Source: JBGSIZ01 sp041742255 (GTDB taxonomy: Bacteria; Pseudomonadota; Alphaproteobacteria; Rhodobacterales; Rhodobacteraceae). From it: DNA of 56,777 nt. Each line of letters begins with the position of its first letter. The stretch's first letter is position 1. The position numbers and the translations under genes were made by a program. Below, piece after piece: positions 24,301 to 32,903 of this stretch. The stretch covers positions 1 through 56,777 of the forward strand of contig JBGSIZ010000197.1 in NCBI GenBank assembly GCA_041742255.1, written 5' to 3'. Under the pieces are notes generated by a model. It saw only the letters and a list, made by a program, of their open reading frames with translations. It had not been told where the DNA came from and did not search any database.

Positions 24301-25622
24301 TCGTTTCTTCACGCCGCGCTGCGCTGGTCCTCGCGATGATGTGCGGTACATCGGTTACAGCACAAACGTCCGAGTATCGCTGTGGCCAACTGGACCTGGC
24401 TTCGGCCCTGCCTTCCATCGAAGGGCGCAACGGTGTCTTTTACCGGGTTCTTGCCGATTTGCGGATGCGGCACCCGATGGAAGAAGCGGCGATGCAGCAA
24501 TTGGCGGACTTGTCTGCCGCACTGGCAGCAGGTGGCACCACCCTGATATACGTCACGGTTCCGACCAAAAGTCAGGCCATGCCGCAGTTTCTGCCGCCCG
24601 CCGCCGCCGACTACAGCTTTGACAGTGCGACTGCCGTTCTGGTGTATGATGACATCATCGCCCGATTGTCGGACCATGGCGTGTTGGCCCCGGATATTCT
24701 GGCGGCTTTGTCATCGGCACCCGAGGACGTGCTGCCGTTCTTTCAGGCCGATTTTCACTGGACCTCTGATGGTGCCCGGTTAGCTGCCGCCGCGATTGCC
24801 AGCGTCATCAAGGCACAGCCGGAATACGGCGAGATGACCGTTTCGCAATACCAGACCGTTGCCATTGAACAGACGACGGCGTTTTCGACCATGCGCCGCA
24901 CGTTGCAGACATTCTGCAAAGACGAATTGCCCCGTGTCGAGGATGTGGCCCATGTGACCAGCGTGGTGGCGGGCGATACTGCAGTCGTGGCAGATATTTT
25001 TGCAGGCGACGATGATCCGGCCCAGATCGTGTTGGTCGGCACGTCGTTTTCAGATTCGCCGCTTGGAAATTTCGCCGGTTTCCTGTCCGAATATTCCGGT
25101 CTGGATGTTGTCAATTATGCGGTTTCCGGCGGCAATCAGTTTGGCGCAATGACATCCTATCTGACCTCCCGGGATTTTGCCCAAAGCCCGCCACGGTTCC
25201 TGATCTGGGAAAATCCGGTCTATAGCAATCTGGCCCAATATGGCCCCGATCCGATGGATGAACTGATCGCCGCCGCCGGGCAAACCTGTTCTGCCCCGCT
25301 GCCGATTGTGCAATCGGATGGCAATAGCCTGACCGCTGATCTGACCGGGTTGACGATTGGTCGGGGGGACGTGATCCGCGCCGATCTGGGAACGGACGGG
25401 CCACGGACGGCCGCGTTTTCCTTGACCACCGCAACCGGCATCATCCGCAACGCGACTATGATCCGAAGCGACCGGATGCTGGCCTCTGGCCAATTCTACA
25501 AACCGCTCGGCAGTATCTGGCATCCAGATCTGACCGCCGTGACCGTCACCTTTGACAGGCCGGTTTCCGATCTGTCGACCCTTTCCCTTTGCCAAATGTC
25601 CCGAAAGGATACCTCCGGATGA
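24297..25622 (+). CDS. algX: Alginate O-acetyltransferase AlgX
   Basis: A 441-residue periplasmic protein with an N-terminal signal peptide, an SGNH-like catalytic domain (Asp152 and His154 in QADFHWTSDGARLA; Ser250 in LVGTSFSDSPLGNFAGF) and a C-terminal carbohydrate-binding domain (about 330-435). Apart from one Cys in the leader, cysteines at 29, 207, 331 and about 434 fit the two disulfides described for AlgX. It would place O-acetyl groups on the nascent chain. All key residues look intact. ATGA overlaps link it to the Sel1 gene before and algF after. Confidence 0.9.
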   Translation: MIVSSRRAALVLAMMCGTSVTAQTSEYRCGQLDLASALPSIEGRNGVFYRVLADLRMRHPMEEAAMQQLADLSAALAAGGTTLIYVTVPTKSQAMPQFLPPAAADYSFDSATAVLVYDDIIARLSDHGVLAPDILAALSSAPEDVLPFFQADFHWTSDGARLAAAAIASVIKAQPEYGEMTVSQYQTVAIEQTTAFSTMRRTLQTFCKDELPRVEDVAHVTSVVAGDTAVVADIFAGDDDPAQIVLVGTSFSDSPLGNFAGFLSEYSGLDVVNYAVSGGNQFGAMTSYLTSRDFAQSPPRFLIWENPVYSNLAQYGPDPMDELIAAAGQTCSAPLPIVQSDGNSLTADLTGLTIGRGDVIRADLGTDGPRTAAFSLTTATGIIRNATMIRSDRMLASGQFYKPLGSIWHPDLTAVTVTFDRPVSDLSTLSLCQMSRKDTSG

Positions 25623-26242
25623 CCCGATTTTCAAAACTGCTCGTGTGCGCCCTTGTGCTGAATGCTGGCCACGCGCTGGCGCAGGATGCCCAACTCTACG
25701 AAGATCCGGCAGACCCGAATGCGTCGTTTGTGCGGATCGTGTCGCCGGGCGAAACCCTTGCGGTGGTGGGGCTGAACACCTTTGACGCGGTGCAGGATGG
25801 CGTGACGCCTTATGTGACGATGACCGCCGGGCCGATCTCGGTTGCGGTGGGCGATCTGACCGCCGACGGGGATATTCCGCCCGCGACCTTCTACAGCTTT
25901 GTCGTGGGGTCCGATGGGACGCTGCATTTGTTGCAGGACCAGATCACAAACAGCCCGGCCAAGGCTGATCTGGTGTTCTACAACCTGTCCGATCTTGCGT
26001 CGGTGGACCTGTTTGTGCCTTCGGTCGATGCGATGGCGCTGGAGGATATTCTTCAGAACACATCGCGTCAGGTGTCGCTTAAGGCGCCATTGATCCTTGA
26101 TTTTGAAATCCGGGACGGCGCGACAGTCCTGGCCAGTTTGCCCGCGATCGAAATGCAGCGCCGGGCCGGCGTGACCGTCGTCCTGAGCGGCAGCGCGGGC
26201 GACTATGTCGCCACCAGCAGCGAAAATTTCTATTCCAACTGA
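25619..26242 (+). CDS. algF: Alginate O-acetylation protein AlgF
   Basis: A 207-residue periplasmic protein with a signal peptide (MTRFSKLLVCALVLNAGHALAQ, cut after ALAQ) followed by QLYEDPADPNASFVRIVSP, the AlgF-type opening, and a beta-rich body (VFYNLSDLASVDLFVP, LSGSAGDYVATSSEN). AlgF is needed for acetylation with AlgI and AlgJ but has no known catalytic site. Its start is coupled to algX by ATGA; the next gene begins 21 bases after its stop. With AlgI, AlgJ and AlgX the acetylation set is complete. Confidence 0.88.
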   Translation: MTRFSKLLVCALVLNAGHALAQDAQLYEDPADPNASFVRIVSPGETLAVVGLNTFDAVQDGVTPYVTMTAGPISVAVGDLTADGDIPPATFYSFVVGSDGTLHLLQDQITNSPAKADLVFYNLSDLASVDLFVPSVDAMALEDILQNTSRQVSLKAPLILDFEIRDGATVLASLPAIEMQRRAGVTVVLSGSAGDYVATSSENFYSN

Positions 26243-26263
26243 CCCGCGAAAGGGCATACCCCC

Positions 26264-29038
26264 ATGACACATTTCATGACCAACATTTTGACCGTGAACC
26301 GTTCCGGGGGTAGCCTGGCAGCGGGTCTTGTGCTGTCGCTTGTGGTGGCCCATCCGGGCGGCGTGGGGGCGCAAACCTTGCCGCTTGTTTTTGAGCCGCC
26401 GACCATGGAGGTCTCGCAGGTTTGCGTGCCCCGATTGTCCGACGCCGATCTGGCGGCGCAGTGGCAGGCGTGGGATGGTCGCACCCTGCCGGATCAGGAT
26501 ATCGGGCTTATCAATCGCGACATGCGCCGATTGGCGGAACTGGACGCGCTGAAATGGGACGTCACCATCCAAAAGGTGATTTCTCTTTTGCCGCGCTTGT
26601 CGCCGAGTTTTACCGAAGACCATGTGGCCCTTGCCCAAATCGAACAGATGATTGCGCTGGGGCAATTGCAGGAATTGAAAACCTTGGGGTTGGTCCAGAA
26701 ATTGCTGGACCGGGGCGAAGAAAATTCCCCACGGATGTTGAATGCCCTGGCCGGGTTTCTGACCGAAGGTGTCGGGATTGACCGTGACGTTCAGCGTGCC
26801 GATGAATTCCTGATGTCCGCAGGATATGGCGGCAATGCCGACGCCTTGCTGACGTTGTCCCGCCGGACGGTTGCGGGAAATGCGCCGCCCGCTTGGGATG
26901 TGAACCCGCAACTGGCGGTGACGATGGCCTTTGGATCGCTGCTGGGTCAGATTGATCCCTTGATCTGCGACAGGATTGCCCGGATTGCCCGCGAATTCAC
27001 CAGTGGCGACGTGGTCAGTGTGGATCACGATCTGGCGGTCCGCTGGTATCGGTTGGCCGCCGATCTGGGCGATCCGATTGCCGCGTGGCGCGTGGCCGAA
27101 TATGAAATGGAGTCCGAACTGGTGACCAAGGACAATGATGTCCTGATCACCTATCTGGCCAAGGCCGCCGCCGGAAATCTGCCCTATGCCCAAGTTGCGT
27201 TGGGTCGCGTGTATGAAGGTGGGGCATTGGTCCCCACCGATTTGCAGCAGGCCAGCATCATGTATCAGGCCGCCGCCGCAGGTGGTGATCGTGCAGGTCT
27301 GATCCGGTTGTCCGGGTTTCTGGAGGCACAATTGCCCGCCGATCCGGCACTGCTCCCCGACTTTTTGGCGACGCTGGACAGGCTTGCGGCGTTGGAGGAC
27401 ACGCCTGCGTGGGTTTATACCAAACAAGCCGCCCATATTCTGCGGGTGCAGGGGCGGTGGGCCGGACAAGACGCCGCCCGGGTGTTGCTGGAACAGGGGG
27501 CCGCGATGGATGACCCGACGGCCATCATGATGTTGGCCCAGATCGACCTTGGCACCGCCCGGACCGATGCGGAGTTTTATGCCGTGGTCGATCGCTTGAT
27601 CCATGCCGTCACGACATTGGGCGAAGCGGCCCCGACCACCGATCTACAGGCCGCATTCCTGTGCAAGGCCCCGGCTGCGCCCCGGTTAGATGAGGCCGCC
27701 TATTGGGCACAGGCCGAGGCCGCCATCGGGTCATCCTCGGTCGAATTCAGCAATCTGGCGTTGATGAAACTTGCGGCTGATCCGGATCCCCTTGCGATGG
27801 CTGCGTTGCAGACCCAGGCCCTGTATGGTCGCGCGACGCCATTGGCCAATCTGGTGACGGTTCTGGAAAACAACGGGGCCCCGGCATCAGAACTGGCGTT
27901 CTGGACCCAATATGCAACGCAGTTTGATAATGTCGAAACCGCATTGGCCGCGCTGGCCCTTGATACTGCAGCAACGCCGGATGCGCGCGCCGATGCGTTG
28001 ATCCGGTTCCGCGCGGCTGTGGTGTCAGGCGATACCAATGCCCCGCTCAAGCTCGCGCAGGCCTTGTTGATGGACGGTGCGACAAACGCGCAGGCGGAAG
28101 CCGCGGTGTTGTTGGATGGGCTCGCCCGGACCGGCAATGGCGAGGCGATGATGCTTTTGCAACAGGCGGACCCGGTAACCTATCCGACACGCCGGGCGGC
28201 GTTTGACGCCTTCGAGGCCGAGATTGAGGCGCGCGGCGACTTTTGGGCCATGATGCTTGCCATGCCATTTCTTGCCGATGCCGACCGCCGCGACATCTAT
28301 GCCGCCCGGGCCATCACCGCGATGCAATGTGCGTTCCCCGAAGCCGTGGCGTTTGCCACCGTTCAGAATGAGGTTGGCAATGCCACCGAAGCCCAACGTT
28401 GGCTGCGGATTGCCACAGCGTTGGCGGAAGCGCAGTCTTGGCAAACCGTGCAACTTGCCGATACCTATCGCGCCCTTTTGGGCAGCGACGGGGACGCTAC
28501 TGCCTTGGCCCTGTATGAACAGGCCTATGCGGCGGGCAACCGGACGGCTGTGCAACGGTTGATCCGCATCTATGGGGATCCGGCAAAGGCGGGCTATGAC
28601 CAAGCCCGGATTGTAACGCTGTATGTCGATCTGGTGGGGCTGAGCGACGCCGATCATATTCCTGCCGTCCTGAGCGATTTGTCCCGCAAAGACCCGGCAT
28701 TGCGCACCGCGATCGAGGCCAAACTTGATCTTGATGCGCTGTATGCACAGGCAGCAGAGGCCGGAAATCCCGAGGCGATGCGCGAACATGCGCGCCGGTT
28801 GCGGGCGGTTGCCATCACGCGCACCGAAATCGACGTGTCGACCAATTGGTTGGTTCTGGCGTCTGAAGGCGGCGATGTGCCGGCCATGGTGATGTTGGCG
28901 CAAGCCTATTCGATGGGAGTTGGCGTGCCGGCCTCACTCGAAAATGCGCGGGGCTGGTTGCAAAAGGCCGCCGATGCCGGTGATCCGGCGGCCATTGAAA
29001 TGGTCAAACTCTTTGCTGTTGATGCGGGGTCAAATTGA
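26264..29038 (+). CDS. Giant exported Sel1-repeat protein in the AlgK position
   Basis: A 924-residue exported protein (hydrophobic leader to about residue 36, GGVGAQ) built of Sel1/TPR-type helical repeats, for example WYRLAADLGDPIAAWRVAEY, YLAKAAAGNLPYAQVALGRV, MYQAAAAGGDRAGLIRLSGF, LALYEQAYAAGNRTAVQRLI and, at the end, MLAQAYSMGVGVPASLENA. In Pseudomonas AlgK is a lipoprotein of about 475 residues that scaffolds the AlgE export complex. This one is about twice as long and has no lipobox Cys, so equivalence is inferred from repeat type and operon context only. AAAGGG precedes the ATG by about 10 bases, and its stop overlaps the next start (TGATG). Confidence 0.78.
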   Translation: MTHFMTNILTVNRSGGSLAAGLVLSLVVAHPGGVGAQTLPLVFEPPTMEVSQVCVPRLSDADLAAQWQAWDGRTLPDQDIGLINRDMRRLAELDALKWDVTIQKVISLLPRLSPSFTEDHVALAQIEQMIALGQLQELKTLGLVQKLLDRGEENSPRMLNALAGFLTEGVGIDRDVQRADEFLMSAGYGGNADALLTLSRRTVAGNAPPAWDVNPQLAVTMAFGSLLGQIDPLICDRIARIAREFTSGDVVSVDHDLAVRWYRLAADLGDPIAAWRVAEYEMESELVTKDNDVLITYLAKAAAGNLPYAQVALGRVYEGGALVPTDLQQASIMYQAAAAGGDRAGLIRLSGFLEAQLPADPALLPDFLATLDRLAALEDTPAWVYTKQAAHILRVQGRWAGQDAARVLLEQGAAMDDPTAIMMLAQIDLGTARTDAEFYAVVDRLIHAVTTLGEAAPTTDLQAAFLCKAPAAPRLDEAAYWAQAEAAIGSSSVEFSNLALMKLAADPDPLAMAALQTQALYGRATPLANLVTVLENNGAPASELAFWTQYATQFDNVETALAALALDTAATPDARADALIRFRAAVVSGDTNAPLKLAQALLMDGATNAQAEAAVLLDGLARTGNGEAMMLLQQADPVTYPTRRAAFDAFEAEIEARGDFWAMMLAMPFLADADRRDIYAARAITAMQCAFPEAVAFATVQNEVGNATEAQRWLRIATALAEAQSWQTVQLADTYRALLGSDGDATALALYEQAYAAGNRTAVQRLIRIYGDPAKAGYDQARIVTLYVDLVGLSDADHIPAVLSDLSRKDPALRTAIEAKLDLDALYAQAAEAGNPEAMREHARRLRAVAITRTEIDVSTNWLVLASEGGDVPAMVMLAQAYSMGVGVPASLENARGWLQKAADAGDPAAIEMVKLFAVDAGSN

Positions 29039-30099
29039 TGTATCGCCAGATGTTTTTGTCCTTGGCCGTGGTTCTGACCACGGCCCACCCCTTGCGGGCG
29101 CAAGACGCCGCGCCCCAGGAACCCGCGCTCCAAGACCCTGCGCCAGAACCGTTTGTTTGCGTCCAGACGCCCGAACCGGTCATAAGCCTGAGCCATGGCA
29201 GCCGCTACAGCAGCAGTGACAGCAGCCGGACGGAGTTTGACGAGGCGTCAAATGAAGATGTGAATGCCCAACTCAAACCCGTGGATCAATTCATCACGGA
29301 TCTGGCCAAGGCCGCAAACCGGGCCGTATCCACACCTGCGGATCGCCAGATTGCCGCCGATTGCGTTTTGACGGGCCTTGCCGTTTGGGCCGGGGCGGAT
29401 GCGCTCAGCGATCTGGCCACGATGAACGCCCAGCTTTCTGCGCCGTCGCGGATTGCCGGGCTGGCGTTTGCCTATGCGCAAATCGACCCCTTTCTGGAGC
29501 CGTCAGAGGACCGGGACATTGTGCAGGCGTGGCTGTCTGACCGGGCGCGGGACACGATCACCTATTTCGACTCTGATGCACCGCCCAAGGCCAGCCAGAA
29601 CAATCTGCGGGCGTGGGCGGCTCTGGCAGTGGCACGGGTCGGTGTCACCGTGGATGACGCAGCCATGATCGACTGGGCCGCAGCATCTGTTGAACTGGTT
29701 GCCTGTCAGGCAGCACCAGACGGCAGCCTGCCGCAGGAAATGATCCGGAAAAACCTCGCCCTGCATTACCAATTGCACGCGGTGACGCCGCTTGTCGTCA
29801 CGGCGGCCTTGCTGCAGCAAAAGGGGTTCGACCTGTTTCGGGCCTGCGACAATGCCATCCACAGAACCGTTGATTTCAGCCTGGCCAGTTTTGAAGACCC
29901 CGCTGTGGTCGAGGATTTGACGGGTCATCCCCAAACCTATTTCGATGGAACAGAGACCTTGCGCGGGTTCGAGTTTGCGTGGGCACAGGCCTATCTGTCG
30001 ATCTTTTATGCGCCGCAACTTGCCGGGTTTGTTGAGCAATTCGGGGACCTTGCCAATTCCAAGATCGGTGGAAAGCAGGCGTTGATCTGGGGCGACTGA
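29038..30099 (+). CDS. algL: AlgL-family protein with catalytic residues replaced (pseudo-lyase)
   Basis: A 353-residue exported protein (signal peptide ending LRAQ). Homology to the alginate lyase AlgL is clear: LSHGSRYSSSDSSRTEFDEA parallels TSKYEGSDSARATLN, and ADCVLTGLAVWAGADALS, PSRIAGLAFAYAQI and LPQEMIRKNLALHYQLHA also align. The catalytic NNHSYW reads NNLRAW (Asn188-Asn189-Leu190), and the catalytic Arg and Tyr of RALAYHNY are Leu240 and His247. Beta-elimination therefore looks unlikely. It may bind polymer in the export assembly, or act on something else. Last gene of the operon; start ATG 29038 overlaps the preceding stop. Confidence 0.83.
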   Translation: MYRQMFLSLAVVLTTAHPLRAQDAAPQEPALQDPAPEPFVCVQTPEPVISLSHGSRYSSSDSSRTEFDEASNEDVNAQLKPVDQFITDLAKAANRAVSTPADRQIAADCVLTGLAVWAGADALSDLATMNAQLSAPSRIAGLAFAYAQIDPFLEPSEDRDIVQAWLSDRARDTITYFDSDAPPKASQNNLRAWAALAVARVGVTVDDAAMIDWAAASVELVACQAAPDGSLPQEMIRKNLALHYQLHAVTPLVVTAALLQQKGFDLFRACDNAIHRTVDFSLASFEDPAVVEDLTGHPQTYFDGTETLRGFEFAWAQAYLSIFYAPQLAGFVEQFGDLANSKIGGKQALIWGD

Positions 30100-30189
30100 C
30101 CGGCGTCCAGCACATGTTATCGGGGCGGGTGGCACAGTGCGTGGGTTTTGGGTAAACCCGGTCACAGTCGAACCGATGGAGATCGTCGC

Positions 30190-31191
30190 ATGTCGTTGAA
30201 TTCCGCCACAGTGGCGTCGCGCCTGTCCGTCGCCCCGATGATGGATTGGACCGATCGTCATTGCCGGTATTTTCACCGCCGTCTGACCCGGCGCGCCCTG
30301 CTGTATACCGAGATGGTCACTGCACCAGCGGTGATCCACGGGGACCGGGATCGGTTGTTGGCGTATGATCCGGCTGAACATCCTGTGGCAGTGCAACTGG
30401 GGGGTTCTGACCCGGTTGAGCTGGCACAGGCTGCCCGGATTGTCGCCGATTATGGCTATGACGAGATCAACCTGAACGTCGGGTGCCCGTCCGACCGCGT
30501 GCAATCGGGCTGTTTTGGGGCGGTGTTGATGGAGCGGCCCGGATTGGTCGCAGACTGTGTCGCCGCGATGATGGATGCCACATCGGTCGAGGTCACGGTC
30601 AAATGCCGGATCGGCGTAGACGACCAGATCCCGCAGGATGTTCTGCCTGATTTTCTGGCCCGGGTCAGTGCCGCAGGGGTTAACCGGTTTGCCATTCACG
30701 CCCGCAAGGCCTGGCTCAAGGGGCTGAGCCCCAAGGAAAACCGGGACATTCCGCCGCTGGAGTATGATCTGGTGCTGCAGATGAAGGGCCTGTTTCCCCA
30801 CCTGCATTTGTCTGTAAACGGGGGCATCACCACGTTGGAACAGGCGGTGGCGTTTCTGGATGCGGGCCTTGACGGTGTGATGATCGGGCGGGCCGCCTAT
30901 CACACGCCTGCACAGGTTCTGGTCGCCGCAGACCGCGTTATTTTTCAAGAAGATCAGGATGTTGATCCCGTTCAGGTGGTGGCCGATATGGTGCCCTATA
31001 TCGACCGCCATCTGTCGGCGGGGGGCAGGGTGCATCAGGTGACGCGCCATATGTTGGGGCTGTTTCATGGCCGTCCCGGTGCGCGGGCGTGGCGGCGCAT
31101 CTTGTCGGACGAGGCCAATCGCGATGGTGCGGGTCCAGAGGTGCTGCTGCGCGCGCTTGCACAGGTTCAGGTCGAACAAGACGCCGCCTGA
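30190..31191 (+). CDS. dusA: tRNA-dihydrouridine(20/20a) synthase DusA
   Basis: A 333-residue FMN-dependent enzyme reducing uridine in the tRNA D-loop. The FMN/tRNA signature APMMDWTDRHCRYFHR opens the TIM barrel; active-site Cys lies in NLNVGCPSDRVQSGCFGA; HARKAWLKGLSPKENRDIPPL is the DusA-specific stretch, and NGGI and GRAAYHTP close the FMN site. Length is normal. It starts 90 bases after the alginate-type operon; I see no hairpin in the gap, so read-through is possible although the function is unrelated. Confidence 0.96.
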   Translation: MSLNSATVASRLSVAPMMDWTDRHCRYFHRRLTRRALLYTEMVTAPAVIHGDRDRLLAYDPAEHPVAVQLGGSDPVELAQAARIVADYGYDEINLNVGCPSDRVQSGCFGAVLMERPGLVADCVAAMMDATSVEVTVKCRIGVDDQIPQDVLPDFLARVSAAGVNRFAIHARKAWLKGLSPKENRDIPPLEYDLVLQMKGLFPHLHLSVNGGITTLEQAVAFLDAGLDGVMIGRAAYHTPAQVLVAADRVIFQEDQDVDPVQVVADMVPYIDRHLSAGGRVHQVTRHMLGLFHGRPGARAWRRILSDEANRDGAGPEVLLRALAQVQVEQDAA

Positions 31192-31250
31192 TCCCTTGCG
31201 GGGGGGCTGTGTTCCGGGCATCAAGGCGTGCAAATCCAAAGGAACCCAAG

Positions 31251-32069
31251 ATGCCGGATATGACGTTGCTGTTTCTGATGGTGGCCATGTTGCTGGCCAT
31301 CGGGGCATTTGCCGGGGTTTTGGCGGGATTGCTGGGCGTGGGCGGCGGTATTATTTTGGTTCCTGCGTTCTACTACGCCTTTTCCGTGTTGGGATATGAC
31401 AGCCCGCAATTGATGCAGATGTGCCTAGCTACATCGCTGGCCACGATCATCGTGACGTCGGTGCGGTCGGTTCTGGCCCATAACAAAAAGGGCGCGGTGG
31501 ACTGGGCGATTCTGCGGGGATGGGCGGCCGGGATTGCTGTGGGGGCCGTCGTTGGCGTGCTGGTCGCGTCGTCGTTGCGGTCTACGGCGTTGCAGGCCAT
31601 TTTCGGGACTCTGGCGATAATTGTGGGTCTTTACATGGCCTTGTCCAAGGCGCACTGGCGTTTGGGTGATGCGATGCCGATGGGGATAAAAGGGTTCGCG
31701 ATTTCCCCTGTCATCGGTTTCCTGTCGGTTCTGATGGGCATTGGCGGCGGGTCGTTTGGGGTGCCGACGATGACGTTGTTCAACGTTCCGATCCACCGTG
31801 CGGTGGCGACGGCAGCCGGATTTGGGGTGCTGATTGCAGTGCCCTCGGTCGCCGGATTTTTGCTGGTGGATATGGCTGTGGCCCCCCCGCTGACCATCGG
31901 CGCGGTCAATTTGGTGGCGTTTTTAATCGTGATTTCAATGACTTTGATCACCGCCCCTTATGGCGCTGCGCTGGCCCACAAGACCGATGCGGTGCGGTTG
32001 AAGCGGGTGTTTGGCGTGTTTTTGATCCTTGTTGCGCTCAATATGTTGCGGAAGGCTGCCGGATGGTAG
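31251..32069 (+). CDS. TauE/SafE-family sulfite/anion permease
   Basis: A 272-residue polytopic inner-membrane protein with the two glycine-rich TauE/SafE signatures: GVLAGLLGVGGGIILVPAFYY near the N-terminus and GFLSVLMGIGGGSFGVPTMTL in the second half, giving the usual pseudo-duplicated topology of about eight helices. Members export sulfite, sulfoacetate or related C2/C3 compounds; the substrate cannot be read here. AAAGGAACCCAAG precedes the ATG. Its last bases overlap the start of the dioxygenase-like gene (ATGGTAG), so the two are probably co-expressed. Confidence 0.92.
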   Translation: MPDMTLLFLMVAMLLAIGAFAGVLAGLLGVGGGIILVPAFYYAFSVLGYDSPQLMQMCLATSLATIIVTSVRSVLAHNKKGAVDWAILRGWAAGIAVGAVVGVLVASSLRSTALQAIFGTLAIIVGLYMALSKAHWRLGDAMPMGIKGFAISPVIGFLSVLMGIGGGSFGVPTMTLFNVPIHRAVATAAGFGVLIAVPSVAGFLLVDMAVAPPLTIGAVNLVAFLIVISMTLITAPYGAALAHKTDAVRLKRVFGVFLILVALNMLRKAAGW

Positions 32070-32833
32070 AGGACGCATTTTTCGGGTTGGGCTGGGCTGT
32101 ATTGCCCGCAGATCAACGGGTCGCCAAATGGGCCGCTGCCGCGAGGGGAGAGGCGGTGCGCGTTGCTGCCGATCCGGAGCAGAAAGCCCGGTGGTTGCGG
32201 CATGGAAAAACGTGGTTTGTGGGGGTTGATGCCTTGCCCAATGGGCCGGATGGGTCGATTGGCGGGGTGCCGTTGCAAGGGCCGTGGGACCGCGCGATCG
32301 CGATTCCCAACCCCCTGCACCCCGCCCAATTATCCGTTATATATCAAGGGTATCCGGGCCGTGATCCCGACGAGACGGACGCCGCCCACAAGTTCCGCCG
32401 GGACCGTGATGCCGCCCATCTGGACGGGCTGTTGGCCGAGGGGCCGGGCAAGCGCCGGTTCTTGCGCGAACCCCATGCGTGGATTCTGGGCATCGCATTG
32501 AACAAATCCGACGCCAGCCCCTTGGTCGTGTGGGAAGGCAGCCATGAAATCATCCGCGAGGCGTTTCTGACAGCCACCGCAGGTATCCCCCCGGCGATGT
32601 GGCAAGACATTGATTTCACGGACGTTTACAAGGATGCCCGCGCCGAGGTTTTCGAGCTGTGCGAGCGCCGCGAGGTGCGGTTGCAGCCGGGGCAGGCGGT
32701 GTTGGTGCATCGGTTGGCCATTCACGGTGTGGCACCTTGGGCCAATGGGGCCAAGGCCCCGCCGGAGGGTCGGATGATGGCCTATTTTCGGCCCCGGATG
32801 ACAGATGTGCGGGCGTGGTTGCGCGACGATTGA
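32063..32833 (+). CDS. PhyH-like 2-oxoglutarate/Fe(II)-dependent oxygenase (putative)
   Basis: A 256-residue soluble protein with a plausible non-haem iron facial triad: His-Leu-Asp in DAAHLDGLL (HxD), a distal His in LVHRLAIHGVAPW, and a 2-oxoglutarate-binding Arg in EGRMMAYFRPR; PLVVWEGSHEI between them is typical of phytanoyl-CoA dioxygenase-like folds. The substrate is unknown. Translationally coupled to the TauE/SafE permease, which might move its substrate or product. The call rests on motif spacing rather than on a close known relative. Confidence 0.65.
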   Translation: MVEDAFFGLGWAVLPADQRVAKWAAAARGEAVRVAADPEQKARWLRHGKTWFVGVDALPNGPDGSIGGVPLQGPWDRAIAIPNPLHPAQLSVIYQGYPGRDPDETDAAHKFRRDRDAAHLDGLLAEGPGKRRFLREPHAWILGIALNKSDASPLVVWEGSHEIIREAFLTATAGIPPAMWQDIDFTDVYKDARAEVFELCERREVRLQPGQAVLVHRLAIHGVAPWANGAKAPPEGRMMAYFRPRMTDVRAWLRDD

Positions 32834-32847
32834 CCGTTTGGATAAAG

Positions 32848-32880
32848 CGTCGGTTTTCCGTCGGTATCCCGTCGGTGTCG
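32848..32880. repeat. Three tandem 11-bp repeats (CGTCGGTnnnn)
   Basis: CGTCGGTTTTC, CGTCGGTATCC and CGTCGGTGTCG follow each other with a period of exactly 11 bases, then a T-run. The array lies between the convergent oxygenase and DUF1289 genes. A near-identical triplet occurs at 50652-50684. Confidence 0.75.
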
Positions 32881-32903
32881 TTTTTGCGAAAAATCCGCCC
32901 GGT

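Noticed and set aside
25631..27604. 657-codon minus-strand open frame opposite algF and the large Sel1 gene
   Set aside because: Gly/His/Gln/Arg-rich shadow with no domain; the plus strand carries coupled operon genes with signal peptides.
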